From an uncultured Collinsella sp. (lineage in GTDB: Bacteria; Actinomycetota; Coriobacteriia; Coriobacteriales; Coriobacteriaceae): a DNA stretch of 64,000 nt. Numbering within the stretch: position 1 is the first letter of the stretch; every line of letters begins with the position of its first letter. Where the stretch lies: contig CABVDJ010000007.1 in NCBI GenBank assembly GCA_902497025.1, positions 10,850-74,849 on the forward strand, read 5' to 3'. Shown here piece after piece: positions 40,900 to 48,793 of the stretch. Position numbers and translations under genes: made by a program. The notes under the pieces were generated by a model. It did not search any database. It was not told the DNA's origin and was given only the letters and a program-made list of their open reading frames with translations.

Positions 40900-41268
40900 C
40901 TACAGGGTCTCGGGAGCGAGCGAGACGATCTTCATGTACTTCTTGTCACGAAGCTCGCGAGCGACGGGCCCGAAGATACGGGTGCCGACGGGCGAACCAT
41001 CGTTGTTGATGACAACGCAGGCGTTCTCATCAAAGCGAATGTAGGAGCCATCCTTGCGGCGGATCTCCTTAACGGTGCGAACGACGACGCAACGGACAAC
41101 GTCCTTCTTCTTGACGTTGGCGCCAGGGGTAGCCTCCTGGACAGCACCGATGAACACATCGCCGATGCCTGCATAACGACGCTTGGAACCGCCAAGCACC
41201 TTGATGCAGCGAATCTTGCGAGCGCCGGAGTTGTCGGCGACGTTCAGCATGGTTTGCATCTGAATCAT
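40900..41268 (-). CDS. rplN: 50S ribosomal protein L14
   Basis: MIQMQTMLNVADNSGARKIR at the N-terminus and GTRIFGPVARELRDK near the C-terminus are diagnostic of L14 (122 residues). It is the first gene of what would be the spc operon and is preceded by a 118-bp gap with a good -10 element. Confidence 0.98.
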   Translation of the reverse strand: MIQMQTMLNVADNSGARKIRCIKVLGGSKRRYAGIGDVFIGAVQEATPGANVKKKDVVRCVVVRTVKEIRRKDGSYIRFDENACVVINNDGSPVGTRIFGPVARELRDKKYMKIVSLAPETL

Positions 41269-41313
41269 GGTAGATGTTCCTCCGAACTAAGAACCGAAGA
41301 GAGGTGCGCTGCC

Positions 41314-41319
41314 TTTATA
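41314..41319 (-). promoter_or_regulatory. Possible internal -10 element upstream of rplN
   Basis: TATAAA lies on the minus strand 45 bases before the rplN start, in the rpsQ-rplN gap where Pspc is found in E. coli. The -35 region 17 bases upstream (CCTGGC) is poor, so this is tentative. Confidence 0.35.
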
Positions 41320-41386
41320 CGGCCTGTGGTATGCAAGCCAGGCATACGCACATCTTCGGAAACGTACAAGTCGTAAGAGCGACTGC

Positions 41387-41647
41387 TTATTTAGCGCGCT
41401 CGACGACCTCGATGAGGCGCCAACGCTTCATCTTGGACATAGGACGGGTCTCCATAACGCGGACGGTGTCGCCCACGCCAGCCGTGCACTCCTCGTCGTG
41501 AGCGTGCAGCTTCTTGGAGCTGGTCATCATCTTGCCGTACTTGGGGTGACGCTTGCGCTCGGTGATGGTGACAACAATGGTCTTGGCACCGGAGACGGAG
41601 GTAACGACACCCGTACGGACCTTACGCGAGTTACGCGAATCAGTCAT
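41387..41647 (-). CDS. rpsQ: 30S ribosomal protein S17
   Basis: OB-fold protein of the small-subunit body; RKVRTGVVTSVSGAKTIVVT and VRVMETRPMSKMKRWRLIEV identify it. Length is 86 residues. It follows rpmC by 16 bases. Confidence 0.98.
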   Translation of the reverse strand: MTDSRNSRKVRTGVVTSVSGAKTIVVTITERKRHPKYGKMMTSSKKLHAHDEECTAGVGDTVRVMETRPMSKMKRWRLIEVVERAK

Positions 41648-41663
41648 GTTCTCTCCTTAGGTC

Positions 41664-41879
41664 CTACTCGGCGACAGCGGACTTCTCCGCTGCGATCTCG
41701 CGGGCGCGCTGCTCCGTGAGGACGCGAGCGATGTCCTTCTTCACGGTGTTGACGCGAGCGGTGTTGTCCAGCTGGCTGGTGGCCATCTGGAAACGAAGGT
41801 TAAAGAGCTCGGCGCGCATTTCCTTCAGCTTCTCAACGAGCTGAGCGTCCGAGAGCTCACGAATCTCTGCGGGCTTCAT
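41664..41879 (-). CDS. rpmC: 50S ribosomal protein L29
   Basis: A 71-residue two-helix protein at the exit tunnel. MKPAEIRELSDAQLVEKLKE and ELFNLRFQMATSQLDNTARV are diagnostic. Its start overlaps the rplP stop by one base. Confidence 0.98.
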   Translation of the reverse strand: MKPAEIRELSDAQLVEKLKEMRAELFNLRFQMATSQLDNTARVNTVKKDIARVLTEQRAREIAAEKSAVAE

Positions 41880-42382
41880 TAGTTCTCCTCCTTGGCGGCG
41901 GCGGCGTCCTCAGCAGCCCACTTGGCCTCGAGAGCGGCCTCCTCAGCCATCTCCTTCTCGATGCGCTGCTCAGCGTTCTTGGCAGCAACAATCTTGGTCT
42001 TGATGGGGAGCTTGTGCTGCGCAAGACGCAGAGCCTCGCGAGCGACCTCCTCGGGAACACCCTTGACCTCGAACATGATGCGGCCGGGCTTGACGACGGC
42101 CACCCACTCCTCGGGGTTACCCTTACCAGAACCCATGCGAGTCTCGGCAGGCTTCTTGGTGATGGGCTTATCGGGGAAGATCGTGATGTAGACACGACCG
42201 CCACGCTTCATGTAGCGGGTCATGGCAATACGAGCGGCCTCGATCTGACGGTTGGTGATCCAATGGGCCTCGAGAGCCTGGATACCAAACTCGCCGAAAT
42301 GCAGCTCGGTATTACCCTTGGCCTGGCCCTTCATGGAGCCACGCTGCACCTTGCGGTGAAGAATACGCTTAGGGGCAAGCAC
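41879..42382 (-). CDS. rplP: 50S ribosomal protein L16
   Basis: Located at the peptidyl-transferase region and 5S rRNA. MLAPKRILHRKVQRGSMKG and RMGSGKGNPEEWVAVVKPGR are diagnostic. The start is GTG overlapping the rpsC TAG by one base. The protein has an Ala/Glu-rich C-terminal extension (about residues 140-167) beyond the usual end, as in some actinobacteria. Confidence 0.98.
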   Translation of the reverse strand: MLAPKRILHRKVQRGSMKGQAKGNTELHFGEFGIQALEAHWITNRQIEAARIAMTRYMKRGGRVYITIFPDKPITKKPAETRMGSGKGNPEEWVAVVKPGRIMFEVKGVPEEVAREALRLAQHKLPIKTKIVAAKNAEQRIEKEMAEEAALEAKWAAEDAAAAKEEN

Positions 42383-43092
42383 TACTGACCCCTCCTCTCG
42401 GAGTTACGACGACGAGGACGGGAAGAGCCCTCGAGTGCAGGGTTGGGAACAGGCTGGCCCGGGAGCTTCTCGCCCAGGTAGATCCAGACCTTCACGCCGC
42501 AAGCGCCCATGGTGGTGCTGGCGACAGCCGTGCCGTAGTCGATCTTGGCACGGAGGGTGTGCAGAGGCACGCGACCCTCGCGGTACCACTCACGACGGCC
42601 CATCTCGGCACCGCCGAGACGACCGGAGCACTGGATACGGATGCCCTTAGCGCCGGCCTTGCGGGCGGACTGGACAGCCTTGCGCATAGCGCGACGGAAG
42701 GCAACGCGGCCCTCGAGCTGCTCGGCGATAGACTGAGCAACGAGGTTGGCGTCGAGCTCGGGGCGCTTGATCTCGACAACGTCGACGGAGAGCTGGCCCT
42801 TGGAGACGCCAGCGACCTTCTCGAGCTCGGTGCGGAGGGTATCGATCTCGGCACCCTTCTTACCGATGACAACGCCGGGGCGAGCGGTGAGGATAATGAC
42901 CTTCACCTTGTCGCCAGCACGCTCGATCTCGACGCGGGAGACAGCTGCGCGGGAAAGACGCTTCTCGAGGTACTTGCGGATCTCGAGATCGTTACCGAGG
43001 GTCTTAGCGTAATCCTTCTCTGCGAACCAGCGGGAGCGCCAGTTCTCGGTGATGCCAAGACGGAAGCCGGTGGGGTAGACTTTCTGACCCAT
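42382..43092 (-). CDS. rpsC: 30S ribosomal protein S3
   Basis: A 236-residue protein with an N-terminal KH domain (VIILTARPGVVIGKKGAEID) and the C-terminal S3 domain (GAKGIRIQCSGRLGGAEMGR). It forms part of the mRNA entry channel. The basic C-terminal tail (SSRPRRRNSERRGQ) is characteristic of actinobacteria. It is followed by rplP with a one-base overlap. Confidence 0.98.
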   Translation of the reverse strand: MGQKVYPTGFRLGITENWRSRWFAEKDYAKTLGNDLEIRKYLEKRLSRAAVSRVEIERAGDKVKVIILTARPGVVIGKKGAEIDTLRTELEKVAGVSKGQLSVDVVEIKRPELDANLVAQSIAEQLEGRVAFRRAMRKAVQSARKAGAKGIRIQCSGRLGGAEMGRREWYREGRVPLHTLRAKIDYGTAVASTTMGACGVKVWIYLGEKLPGQPVPNPALEGSSRPRRRNSERRGQ

Positions 43093-43098
43093 ACAGCT

Positions 43099-43470
43099 TT
43101 ACGCCTCCTTTCGAGGAGCAACGACGACGGTGATGTGGGAAGTACGCTTCAGAATGCGAGAAGCGGAACCCTTGGCGCGGGGACGGATGCGCTTAAGCGT
43201 CGGACCCTCGTCAACATAGGCAGCGGCGACAACCAGGTTGTCGGCACGCAGACCGTTGTTGTTCTCGGCGTTCGCAACGGCGGAACGGAGAACCTTCTCG
43301 ACATCCACGGCGACGGCGCGGTCGCAGAAGTGGAGGATGTCGAAGGCCTGAGCGACAGGCTTGCGGCGGATCAGATCGACCACCAGGCGGGCCTTGCTGG
43401 GGGAAACACGCACGTACTTAGCGACGGCGCGAACCTCGGTGGCCTCAGTTTCAATAGACTTAGTTGCCAT
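43099..43470 (-). CDS. rplV: 50S ribosomal protein L22
   Basis: Exit-tunnel protein; AVAKYVRVSPSKARLVVDLI, VANAENNNGLRADNLVVAAA and the loop GPTLKRIRPRAKGSASRI, which reaches the tunnel constriction, identify it. Length is 123 residues. Confidence 0.98.
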   Translation of the reverse strand: MATKSIETEATEVRAVAKYVRVSPSKARLVVDLIRRKPVAQAFDILHFCDRAVAVDVEKVLRSAVANAENNNGLRADNLVVAAAYVDEGPTLKRIRPRAKGSASRILKRTSHITVVVAPRKEA

Positions 43471-43484
43471 TTACGGTTAACCCC

Positions 43485-43745
43485 CTATTTGGCCTTGTGG
43501 CCACGGAACGTACGAGTCGGCGCGAACTCGCCGAGCTTGTGACCAACCATGGACTCGGTAACATACACGGGCACATGCTTGCGGCCGTCGTGGACGGCGA
43601 TGGTGTGACCAACCATCTCGGGGAAGATGGTGGACGCGCGGGACCAGGTCTTCACGACGTCCTTCTTGCCAGCCTCGTTCATCGCGGTGATACGCGAGAG
43701 AAGGCGAGTCTCCACGAACGGGCCCTTTTTGAGACTTCTGCTCAT
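43485..43745 (-). CDS. rpsS: 30S ribosomal protein S19
   Basis: Head protein; MSRSLKKGPFVETRLLSRIT and GRKHVPVYVTESMVGHKLGE are diagnostic. Length is 86 residues, and it is located between rplB and rplV as expected. Confidence 0.98.
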   Translation of the reverse strand: MSRSLKKGPFVETRLLSRITAMNEAGKKDVVKTWSRASTIFPEMVGHTIAVHDGRKHVPVYVTESMVGHKLGEFAPTRTFRGHKAK

Positions 43746-43777
43746 AAGTGCTTTCTCCTAAAACTCGGTATCCGAAA

Positions 43778-44608
43778 TTACTTCTTACGGCGACGAATGA
43801 TGTGCTGGTTCGAGACCTTCTTCTTCTTGCGCGTACGAAGGCCCTTCGTCGGCTTACCCCAGGGGGTAACGGAGGGACGACCAGAGGTGTGGTTCTTGCC
43901 CTCGCCACCGCCGTGCGGGTGGTCGACAGGGTTCATGACGGTACCGCGGACGGTCGGGCGCACGTTCATGTGACGCTTACGGCCGGCCTTGCCGATGACG
44001 ATGTTGGAGTGATCGGCGTTGCCGACCTCACCGACGGTGGCGCGGCAGGTAACGAGGATGCGGCGCATCTCGGAGGAAGGCATACGGACGATAGCGTACT
44101 TGCCCTCCTTACCCATCAGCTGGCAGGAGTTACCGGCGGAACGGGCGATAGCAGCGCCCTTGCCCGGCTGGAACTCGACGGCGTGGATGAGCGTACCGAC
44201 GGGGATGTCGGCGAGGGGCAGAGCGTTGCCCGGCTTGATGTCGGCGTCAGAACCGGACATGATGGTCTGACCGACCTCGAGGCCCTTGGGGGCCAGGATG
44301 TAGCGCTTCTCACCGTCAGCGTAGTGCAGCAGAGCGATGCGAGCGGAACGGTTCGGATCGTACTCGATCGTGGCAACCTTGGCGGGCACGCCGTCCTTGT
44401 TGCGCTTGAAGTCGATCACGCGGTAACGACGCTTCACGCCGCCGCCCTGGTGGCGGGTGGTGATGCGGCCGTTGTTGTTACGACCGGCCTTCTTGGGCAG
44501 GGGCTCGAGAAGAGACTTCTCGGGCTTGGTGCAGGTGATCTCAGAGAAATCGGAGATCGTCTGCCAACGCCTACCAGCGGAGGTCGGCTTAAGGTGCTTT
44601 ACAGCCAT
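43778..44608 (-). CDS. rplB: 50S ribosomal protein L2
   Basis: Essential for subunit association and peptidyl transfer. MAVKHLKPTSAGRRWQTISD, GGGVKRRYRVIDFKRNKDG and the C-terminal MNPVDHPHGGGEGK (with the functionally important His) identify it. The ATG at 44608 with AAAGGG upstream gives 276 residues, the normal size; an upstream in-frame extension has no ribosome site. The 179-bp gap to rplW is exceptional in this tight operon. Confidence 0.98.
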   Translation of the reverse strand: MAVKHLKPTSAGRRWQTISDFSEITCTKPEKSLLEPLPKKAGRNNNGRITTRHQGGGVKRRYRVIDFKRNKDGVPAKVATIEYDPNRSARIALLHYADGEKRYILAPKGLEVGQTIMSGSDADIKPGNALPLADIPVGTLIHAVEFQPGKGAAIARSAGNSCQLMGKEGKYAIVRMPSSEMRRILVTCRATVGEVGNADHSNIVIGKAGRKRHMNVRPTVRGTVMNPVDHPHGGGEGKNHTSGRPSVTPWGKPTKGLRTRKKKKVSNQHIIRRRKK

Positions 44609-44693
44609 TACAATCCCTTTCAATAGGAATCCGTTAGCCATCGCAGACAGGGATTCGAGGTTCTGCCTCGGGTGCGATGACACCGGACGTATA

Positions 44694-44769
44694 CACGGTT
44701 CCGGGCGTGTCCATTTTATACGCCCGAAACCTTGAGCTCTCGCCTCCCCTATTTGGGAGGCATGAGCTC
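44694..44769 (-). promoter_or_regulatory. Structured rplW-rplB intergenic region with the shared r-protein motif
   Basis: A stem-loop at 44734-44769 (GAGCTC and GCCTCCC with partners) begins 18 bases after the rplW stop. The 19-bp motif GGACACGCCCGGAACCGTG (minus strand, 44694-44712) follows, closely matching sequences upstream of rplC and rpsL. TTTCGGGCGT and ACGCCCGGAA can also pair. An internal promoter, processing site or autoregulatory leader for rplB are all possible. Confidence 0.5.
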
Positions 44770-44787
44770 ACTCAACAGCAGCGTGTC

Positions 44788-45075
44788 TTAGGCCTGGTTG
44801 CCAAAGACCTCGATGGTGTCGCCCTCGGCCAGCGTGACGATGGCCTTCTTCCAAGAACGGGTCTTGCCGGCGACATAGCGCACGCGCTTGGTCTTGGGCT
44901 TGACCGTCAGGGTGTTCACGCGAACGACCTTGACGCCGAAGATCTCCTCGACAGCGTCCTTAATCTGATACTTGTTAGCATCCTTGGCGACCTCGAACGT
45001 GTACTTGTTCAGCTCCATGCCGGAGAAGGAACGCTCGGACACGATCGGACGGATGATGATCTCGTGGGCGGTCAT
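44788..45075 (-). CDS. rplW: 50S ribosomal protein L23
   Basis: Exit-site protein that docks trigger factor and SRP. IIRPIVSERSFSGMELNKYT, AVEEIFGVKVVRVNTL and GKTRSWKKAIVTLAEGDTIE are diagnostic. Length is 95 residues. It starts directly after the rplD stop codon. Confidence 0.98.
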   Translation of the reverse strand: MTAHEIIIRPIVSERSFSGMELNKYTFEVAKDANKYQIKDAVEEIFGVKVVRVNTLTVKPKTKRVRYVAGKTRSWKKAIVTLAEGDTIEVFGNQA

Positions 45076-45702
45076 TTATGCAAGCACCTCCCCGAAGTGA
45101 GCGGCGATGTCGGCGGGCATCAGCACGGCGTTGTTGTTGACGAGATCGTAGGTGTTGGCCTCGTCGGCAGTGATGATGAACGTCTTGGGAATGTTGCGGA
45201 ACGACAGGTAGGCGTTGACGTCCTCATCGCGAACGATGATGGTCAGACGCTTGCCCTCAAGGCCGAGAGCCTTGAGCATGGCGACGGCAGCCTTGGTGGA
45301 AGGCTTCTCGAAGCCGTAGTCGTCGACGAGCACGAGCTCGCCATCGGCCAGCTTGGCGGACAGCGCGGAGCGCATAGCCAGCTTGACCTCCTTGTTGTTC
45401 ATGCGCTTAGCGTAGGAACGGGGCTTGGGGGCGAAGACAACGCCACCGTGACGCCACTGGGCAGCACGGATGGAACCCTGGCGGGCACGGCCGGGTCCCT
45501 TCTGACGCCAAGGCTTCTTGCCGCCACCGGAAACCTCAGAGCGGCCCTTAGCGGACTGGGTGCCCTGACGCCAAGAGGCCATCTGGCACTTGACGATGTG
45601 GTGCATAACGTGGATGTTCGGCTCGATGCCGTACACCTCAGCGGCGAGCTCGGCCTCGGCGACCTTCTTGCCCTCGCTGTTCTTTACTTCAAACTTTGCC
45701 AT
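45076..45702 (-). CDS. rplD: 50S ribosomal protein L4
   Basis: The sequence has RQGTQSAKGRSEVSGGGKKP and WRQKGPGRARQGSIRAAQWR, the extended loop that enters the exit tunnel, and the globular part with LVDDYGFEKPSTKAAVAML. Length is 208 residues. In E. coli L4 represses the S10 operon through a leader upstream of rpsJ; here rpsJ is not adjacent, so such control would have to differ. Confidence 0.98.
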   Translation of the reverse strand: MAKFEVKNSEGKKVAEAELAAEVYGIEPNIHVMHHIVKCQMASWRQGTQSAKGRSEVSGGGKKPWRQKGPGRARQGSIRAAQWRHGGVVFAPKPRSYAKRMNNKEVKLAMRSALSAKLADGELVLVDDYGFEKPSTKAAVAMLKALGLEGKRLTIIVRDEDVNAYLSFRNIPKTFIITADEANTYDLVNNNAVLMPADIAAHFGEVLA

Positions 45703-45748
45703 TTAAGTGTTCTCCTTGGTATGACGCTGGGCTAAATGGGCTGGGCCC

Positions 45749-46369
45749 TTAGGCCATACGGATGGCGACGAGACCATTCTTGGCACCCGGGACAGCGCCC
45801 TTGACCAAGATGAGGTTCTGCTCGGCATCGATGCGGACAACGGAAAGGTTCTTGACGGTAACGCGCTCGTTACCCATGTGACCGGCCATCTTGACGCCCT
45901 TGAGGACGCGCGCAGGATAGGCGCACTGACCGATAGAACCGGGGTGACGCTGGAAGTGAGAACCATGCGTCATAGGACCGCGGCGCTGACCCCAGCGCTT
46001 GATGCGACCCTGGAAGCCCTTACCCTTGGAGGTACCGATGACGTCGACCTTCTCGACATCAGCGAAATCAGCGACGGTGACGACCTCGCCGACCTTGTGC
46101 TCCTCGCCGTTCTCGACGCGGACCTCACGAAGGAAGCGGACAGGCTCGACGCCGGCCTTGGCGAAGTGACCAGCCATGGGCTTGTTCACGTTCTTGGCCT
46201 TGATGTCGCCGAAACCGATCTGGACGGCGTCATAGCCGTCGGTTGCCTGAGTTTTAACCTGCGAGACAGCGCAGGGGCCAGCCTGGATGACCGTGACGGG
46301 AACGACGTTGTCGTCCTCGTCCCAAACCTGGGTCATGCCAATCTTGCGGCCGAGAATCATGCTGATCAA
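45749..46369 (-). CDS. rplC: 50S ribosomal protein L3
   Basis: Early-assembly protein near the peptidyl-transferase centre. MILGRKIGMTQVWDEDDNVV and MTHGSHFQRHPGSIGQCAYP are diagnostic. TTG at 46369 is preferred as the start because GGGA lies seven bases before it; an ATG three codons later has no ribosome site in range. Length is then 206 residues. Usually rpsJ is immediately upstream; here it is about 14 kb away, which makes rplC the first gene of this block. Confidence 0.97.
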   Translation of the reverse strand: MISMILGRKIGMTQVWDEDDNVVPVTVIQAGPCAVSQVKTQATDGYDAVQIGFGDIKAKNVNKPMAGHFAKAGVEPVRFLREVRVENGEEHKVGEVVTVADFADVEKVDVIGTSKGKGFQGRIKRWGQRRGPMTHGSHFQRHPGSIGQCAYPARVLKGVKMAGHMGNERVTVKNLSVVRIDAEQNLILVKGAVPGAKNGLVAIRMA

Positions 46370-46521
46370 GATATGATCCCAACTCTCGCGTGGTCTTGGG
46401 ACAATGCGTACACCACCGAGCGTACGCCCCTAGAGGACCACTACTTACACGACGTGCTCCCCAGCCTTGTATTTCGCCCGGACTACCTGACAACCCTATT
46501 AAGCAGGCATTTTGTCCAGCC

Positions 46522-46577
46522 AGAATACTCCCCTGGTTTCACACAGCTGTTTAGTATACACGGCTGCGGGCGTATCC
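46522..46577 (-). promoter_or_regulatory. Candidate rplC promoter region with the shared r-protein motif
   Basis: The motif GGATACGCCCGCAGCCGTG (minus strand, 46559-46577) resembles the ones upstream of rpsL and rplB. Five bases downstream lies TAAACA (46548-46553), the same offset as the rpsL -35. TATTCT (46522-46527) also matches the rpsL -10, but the 20-base spacer is long. The rest of 46370-46629 holds no gene. Confidence 0.4.
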
Positions 46578-46629
46578 ATCGAGATTCATATTTCACTCAC
46601 ATTGTTTACGCAGGTAAAGTGCGTGGCAC

Positions 46630-46792
46630 GTTCCCAGTGTGCGGCGGAGGGGGCGGGCCTGAGACATATTAAGGTTGCTGCTCTACAGTCCTGCTCACGA
46701 CGGAGAGCACATTAAGTGCTCTCCTGTTCGTGCGGAACTCGCGACAACCTTAATATGTCTCAGGCCCGCCCCCTCCGCCGCACACTGGGAAC
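46630..46792. repeat. Core-in-palindrome element, copy 2 (between rplC and the phosphatase gene)
   Basis: Arms at 46630-46677 and 46745-46792 are perfect 48-bp inverted repeats (GTTCCCAGTGTGCGGCGGAG and so on); a further CGTGGC pairs beyond a two-base bulge. The 67-bp core (46678-46744) starts CTGCTCTACAG, contains the inner hairpin GGAGAGCAC/GTGCTCTCC and ends TGCGGAACTCGCGA. The core matches copy 1 (opposite orientation) and copy 3; the arms do not. No open reading frame. Confidence 0.93.
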
Positions 46793-46828
46793 GCCACGTT
46801 GATGTCTGCTAAACCTTGCTCGCTCAGG

Positions 46829-47449
46829 CTAATGACTTTGTTGGGGATCGATAATTTGCCGCAAGGTGAACTTGGATTGAGGCGTGTCGCCCTCTTCTCG
46901 CGCATCGTCAAAATCGAAGATCATGATGGCGCAGTTGGGGAGTTTTGTTGGGAGCTCGAAGCCCTCTGGGGCTGCAGCCTTGATGAATTGGCGGCTGGCG
47001 CTGCCGTGGCTTACTGCTAGGAGGGTTTCGATGCCCTCGGCGCCCATGAGATTGGTGAGGGTACCTACCATGCGTTCTTGCAGTGCGCGACCTCCTTCTC
47101 CTCCGAAGGGGACCAGGTCCTCACCCGGGTCCCAGACGTCGGTGGGCAGGGCGTCGTGGGGGCCTTCTTCGAAGGTGCCGTAGCTGCGTTCGATGATGCC
47201 TTCGCAGGGCTCGACTGCTGCATCCGGGCCGAGGAGTTCGGTTGCGACGAGACTTGCCGTGTCCATGGCTCGGCCTAAGGGCGAAGAGACCAGTTTGTCT
47301 GGAACGACGCCGTGGTCCTTGAGCCATGCGGCTGCCATTCCCGCTTGTTTGCGGCCGAGGTCGGTCAACGGAGAATCGCAGCGGCCCTGGACCAGCTTTT
47401 TAACGTTGAATTCTGTCTGACCGTGGCGGAGTAGATATAGACGCTTCAT
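46829..47449 (-). CDS. Histidine phosphatase (phosphoglycerate-mutase-like) protein
   Basis: A 206-residue branch-1 histidine phosphatase. LYLLRHGQTEFNVKKLVQGR carries the phospho-accepting His of RHG, SSPLGRAMDTASLVA the second Arg, and LLAVSHGSASRQFI the second catalytic His. The substrate (cofactor-dependent mutase, alpha-ribazole phosphatase or other phosphatase) is not evident. It is 39 bases downstream of the CDF gene, probably the same transcript. Confidence 0.9.
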   Translation of the reverse strand: MKRLYLLRHGQTEFNVKKLVQGRCDSPLTDLGRKQAGMAAAWLKDHGVVPDKLVSSPLGRAMDTASLVATELLGPDAAVEPCEGIIERSYGTFEEGPHDALPTDVWDPGEDLVPFGGEGGRALQERMVGTLTNLMGAEGIETLLAVSHGSASRQFIKAAAPEGFELPTKLPNCAIMIFDFDDAREEGDTPQSKFTLRQIIDPQQSH

Positions 47450-47488
47450 GCTCTCCCCTTCTGTATAACTTGCTCTACCGGCGCAGCC

Positions 47489-48649
47489 CTACTCGTGGGT
47501 ATGGCCTACGTAGTCTTCGTCGATCGTGATCTTGGCAATCGACTTGGGATATTCGGATTCGACACGTTTCGCCAACGCGCGCTTTAGGTCCTCGGCGTTC
47601 ATCGCCAAATCCGAGGGTCGCACGCAGTCAAAAATCACATTGGTGTGCGTGGGGCCCGGTACGCAACGCAAGTCGTGAATCGAAAGGCGGCTATCAATCT
47701 CCTGAGCCATGGCGTGAATGCGCAAGCGCATGCTCGCCACTTTGGGGTCGTCGGTCACGATGGGGTCGTAATGGAGCGTGACGATCATGCCGTCTTCGTT
47801 CCTAAACGACTGCTCGATGTTATCGAGCGTGTCGTGGCTTTCCAGCGGGCTTGCCTCGGCCGCCATCTCGGCGTGCGCGCTTGCAAACTTCCTGCCCGGA
47901 CCGTAATCGTGAACCATTAGGTCATGAACACCCAAAACGCCGGGGTAGCTCATGATCTTGTCTCGGATGTGCTTGACCAACTTGGGATCGGGTGCCTGGC
48001 CCAAAAGCGGGCTTACCGTATCCTGGATGAGCTCAAAGCCGCTCCAGCCAATATAGGCGCCAACGGCAAGGCCGACCCATGCGTCAAGATTGATGTGCGT
48101 CACCTGGGAAACAATCGCGCACGCAAGCACAGCACCCGTAGCTAGGACATCGTTCTTTGAGTCCTGAGCGGTCGCATGCAGTGTCTCGGACTCAATACGA
48201 TCGCCGAGCTTTTGGTTGAGGGCCGCCATCCAGAGCTTTACGACCATCGAAAGCACTAGAACCGCCACCAGGGCAAGCGAGAACTCGACAGGCTCGGGGT
48301 TGACAATTCGCTCCACCGACGACTTCACCAGCTCAACGCCAATCAGCAGCACGAGCGCCGCCACGACCAGACCCGAGAGATACTCGTAGCGGCCATGTCC
48401 GTAAGGATGCTCGGGGTCGGCCGGCTTGCCCGCCAGCTTAAAGCCAAGCACGCTCACGATGTTCGAGCTGGCATCAGACAGGTTGTTCATAGCGTCCGCC
48501 ACAATCGAAACCGATCCCGACAGCACGCCAATTGCACCCTTCGCAGCGCAAAGCGCAACATTGGCGAGAATACACACTATGCCCGTCAACGTTCCCACGC
48601 GCGCACGGTCGCCCTGCGCACGACGAACAATCCACTCGACCATCCTCAT
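47489..48649 (-). CDS. Cation diffusion facilitator (CDF) metal transporter
   Basis: A 386-residue inner-membrane antiporter for divalent metals. After a short N-terminus come about six helices; VSIVADAMNNLSDASSNIVS and HPYGHGRYEYLSGL contain the Asp/His transport-site motifs, and LDAWVGLAVGAYIGWSGFEL lies in TM5-6. The C-terminal cytosolic domain (VLGVHDLMVHDYGPGRKFAS onwards) binds metal and dimerises. Zn, Mn or Fe are all possible substrates. It has two adjacent ATG starts; the first follows GGGGACTG. Confidence 0.92.
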   Translation of the reverse strand: MRMVEWIVRRAQGDRARVGTLTGIVCILANVALCAAKGAIGVLSGSVSIVADAMNNLSDASSNIVSVLGFKLAGKPADPEHPYGHGRYEYLSGLVVAALVLLIGVELVKSSVERIVNPEPVEFSLALVAVLVLSMVVKLWMAALNQKLGDRIESETLHATAQDSKNDVLATGAVLACAIVSQVTHINLDAWVGLAVGAYIGWSGFELIQDTVSPLLGQAPDPKLVKHIRDKIMSYPGVLGVHDLMVHDYGPGRKFASAHAEMAAEASPLESHDTLDNIEQSFRNEDGMIVTLHYDPIVTDDPKVASMRLRIHAMAQEIDSRLSIHDLRCVPGPTHTNVIFDCVRPSDLAMNAEDLKRALAKRVESEYPKSIAKITIDEDYVGHTHE

Positions 48650-48721
48650 CAGTCCCCACGGTACTACCTATATATCTATTGCTCAAACGGATTGTAGTGT
48701 AGCCACTTTGTCCTCCAGATA

Positions 48722-48755
48722 CAAAAAGGCCGCAGCCCACACGGGCCGCAGCCTT
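48722..48755 (-). terminator. Terminator after the EIIC-like gene
   Basis: On the minus strand AAGGCTGCGGCCC pairs with GGGCTGCGGCCTT (two G-U pairs) around GTGT and is followed by TTTG. It separates the fab-EIIC genes from the CDF gene. Confidence 0.75.
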
Positions 48756-48793
48756 GGAATATGACAAAGGAATCGTCCTTTTGTCGCACAGAT

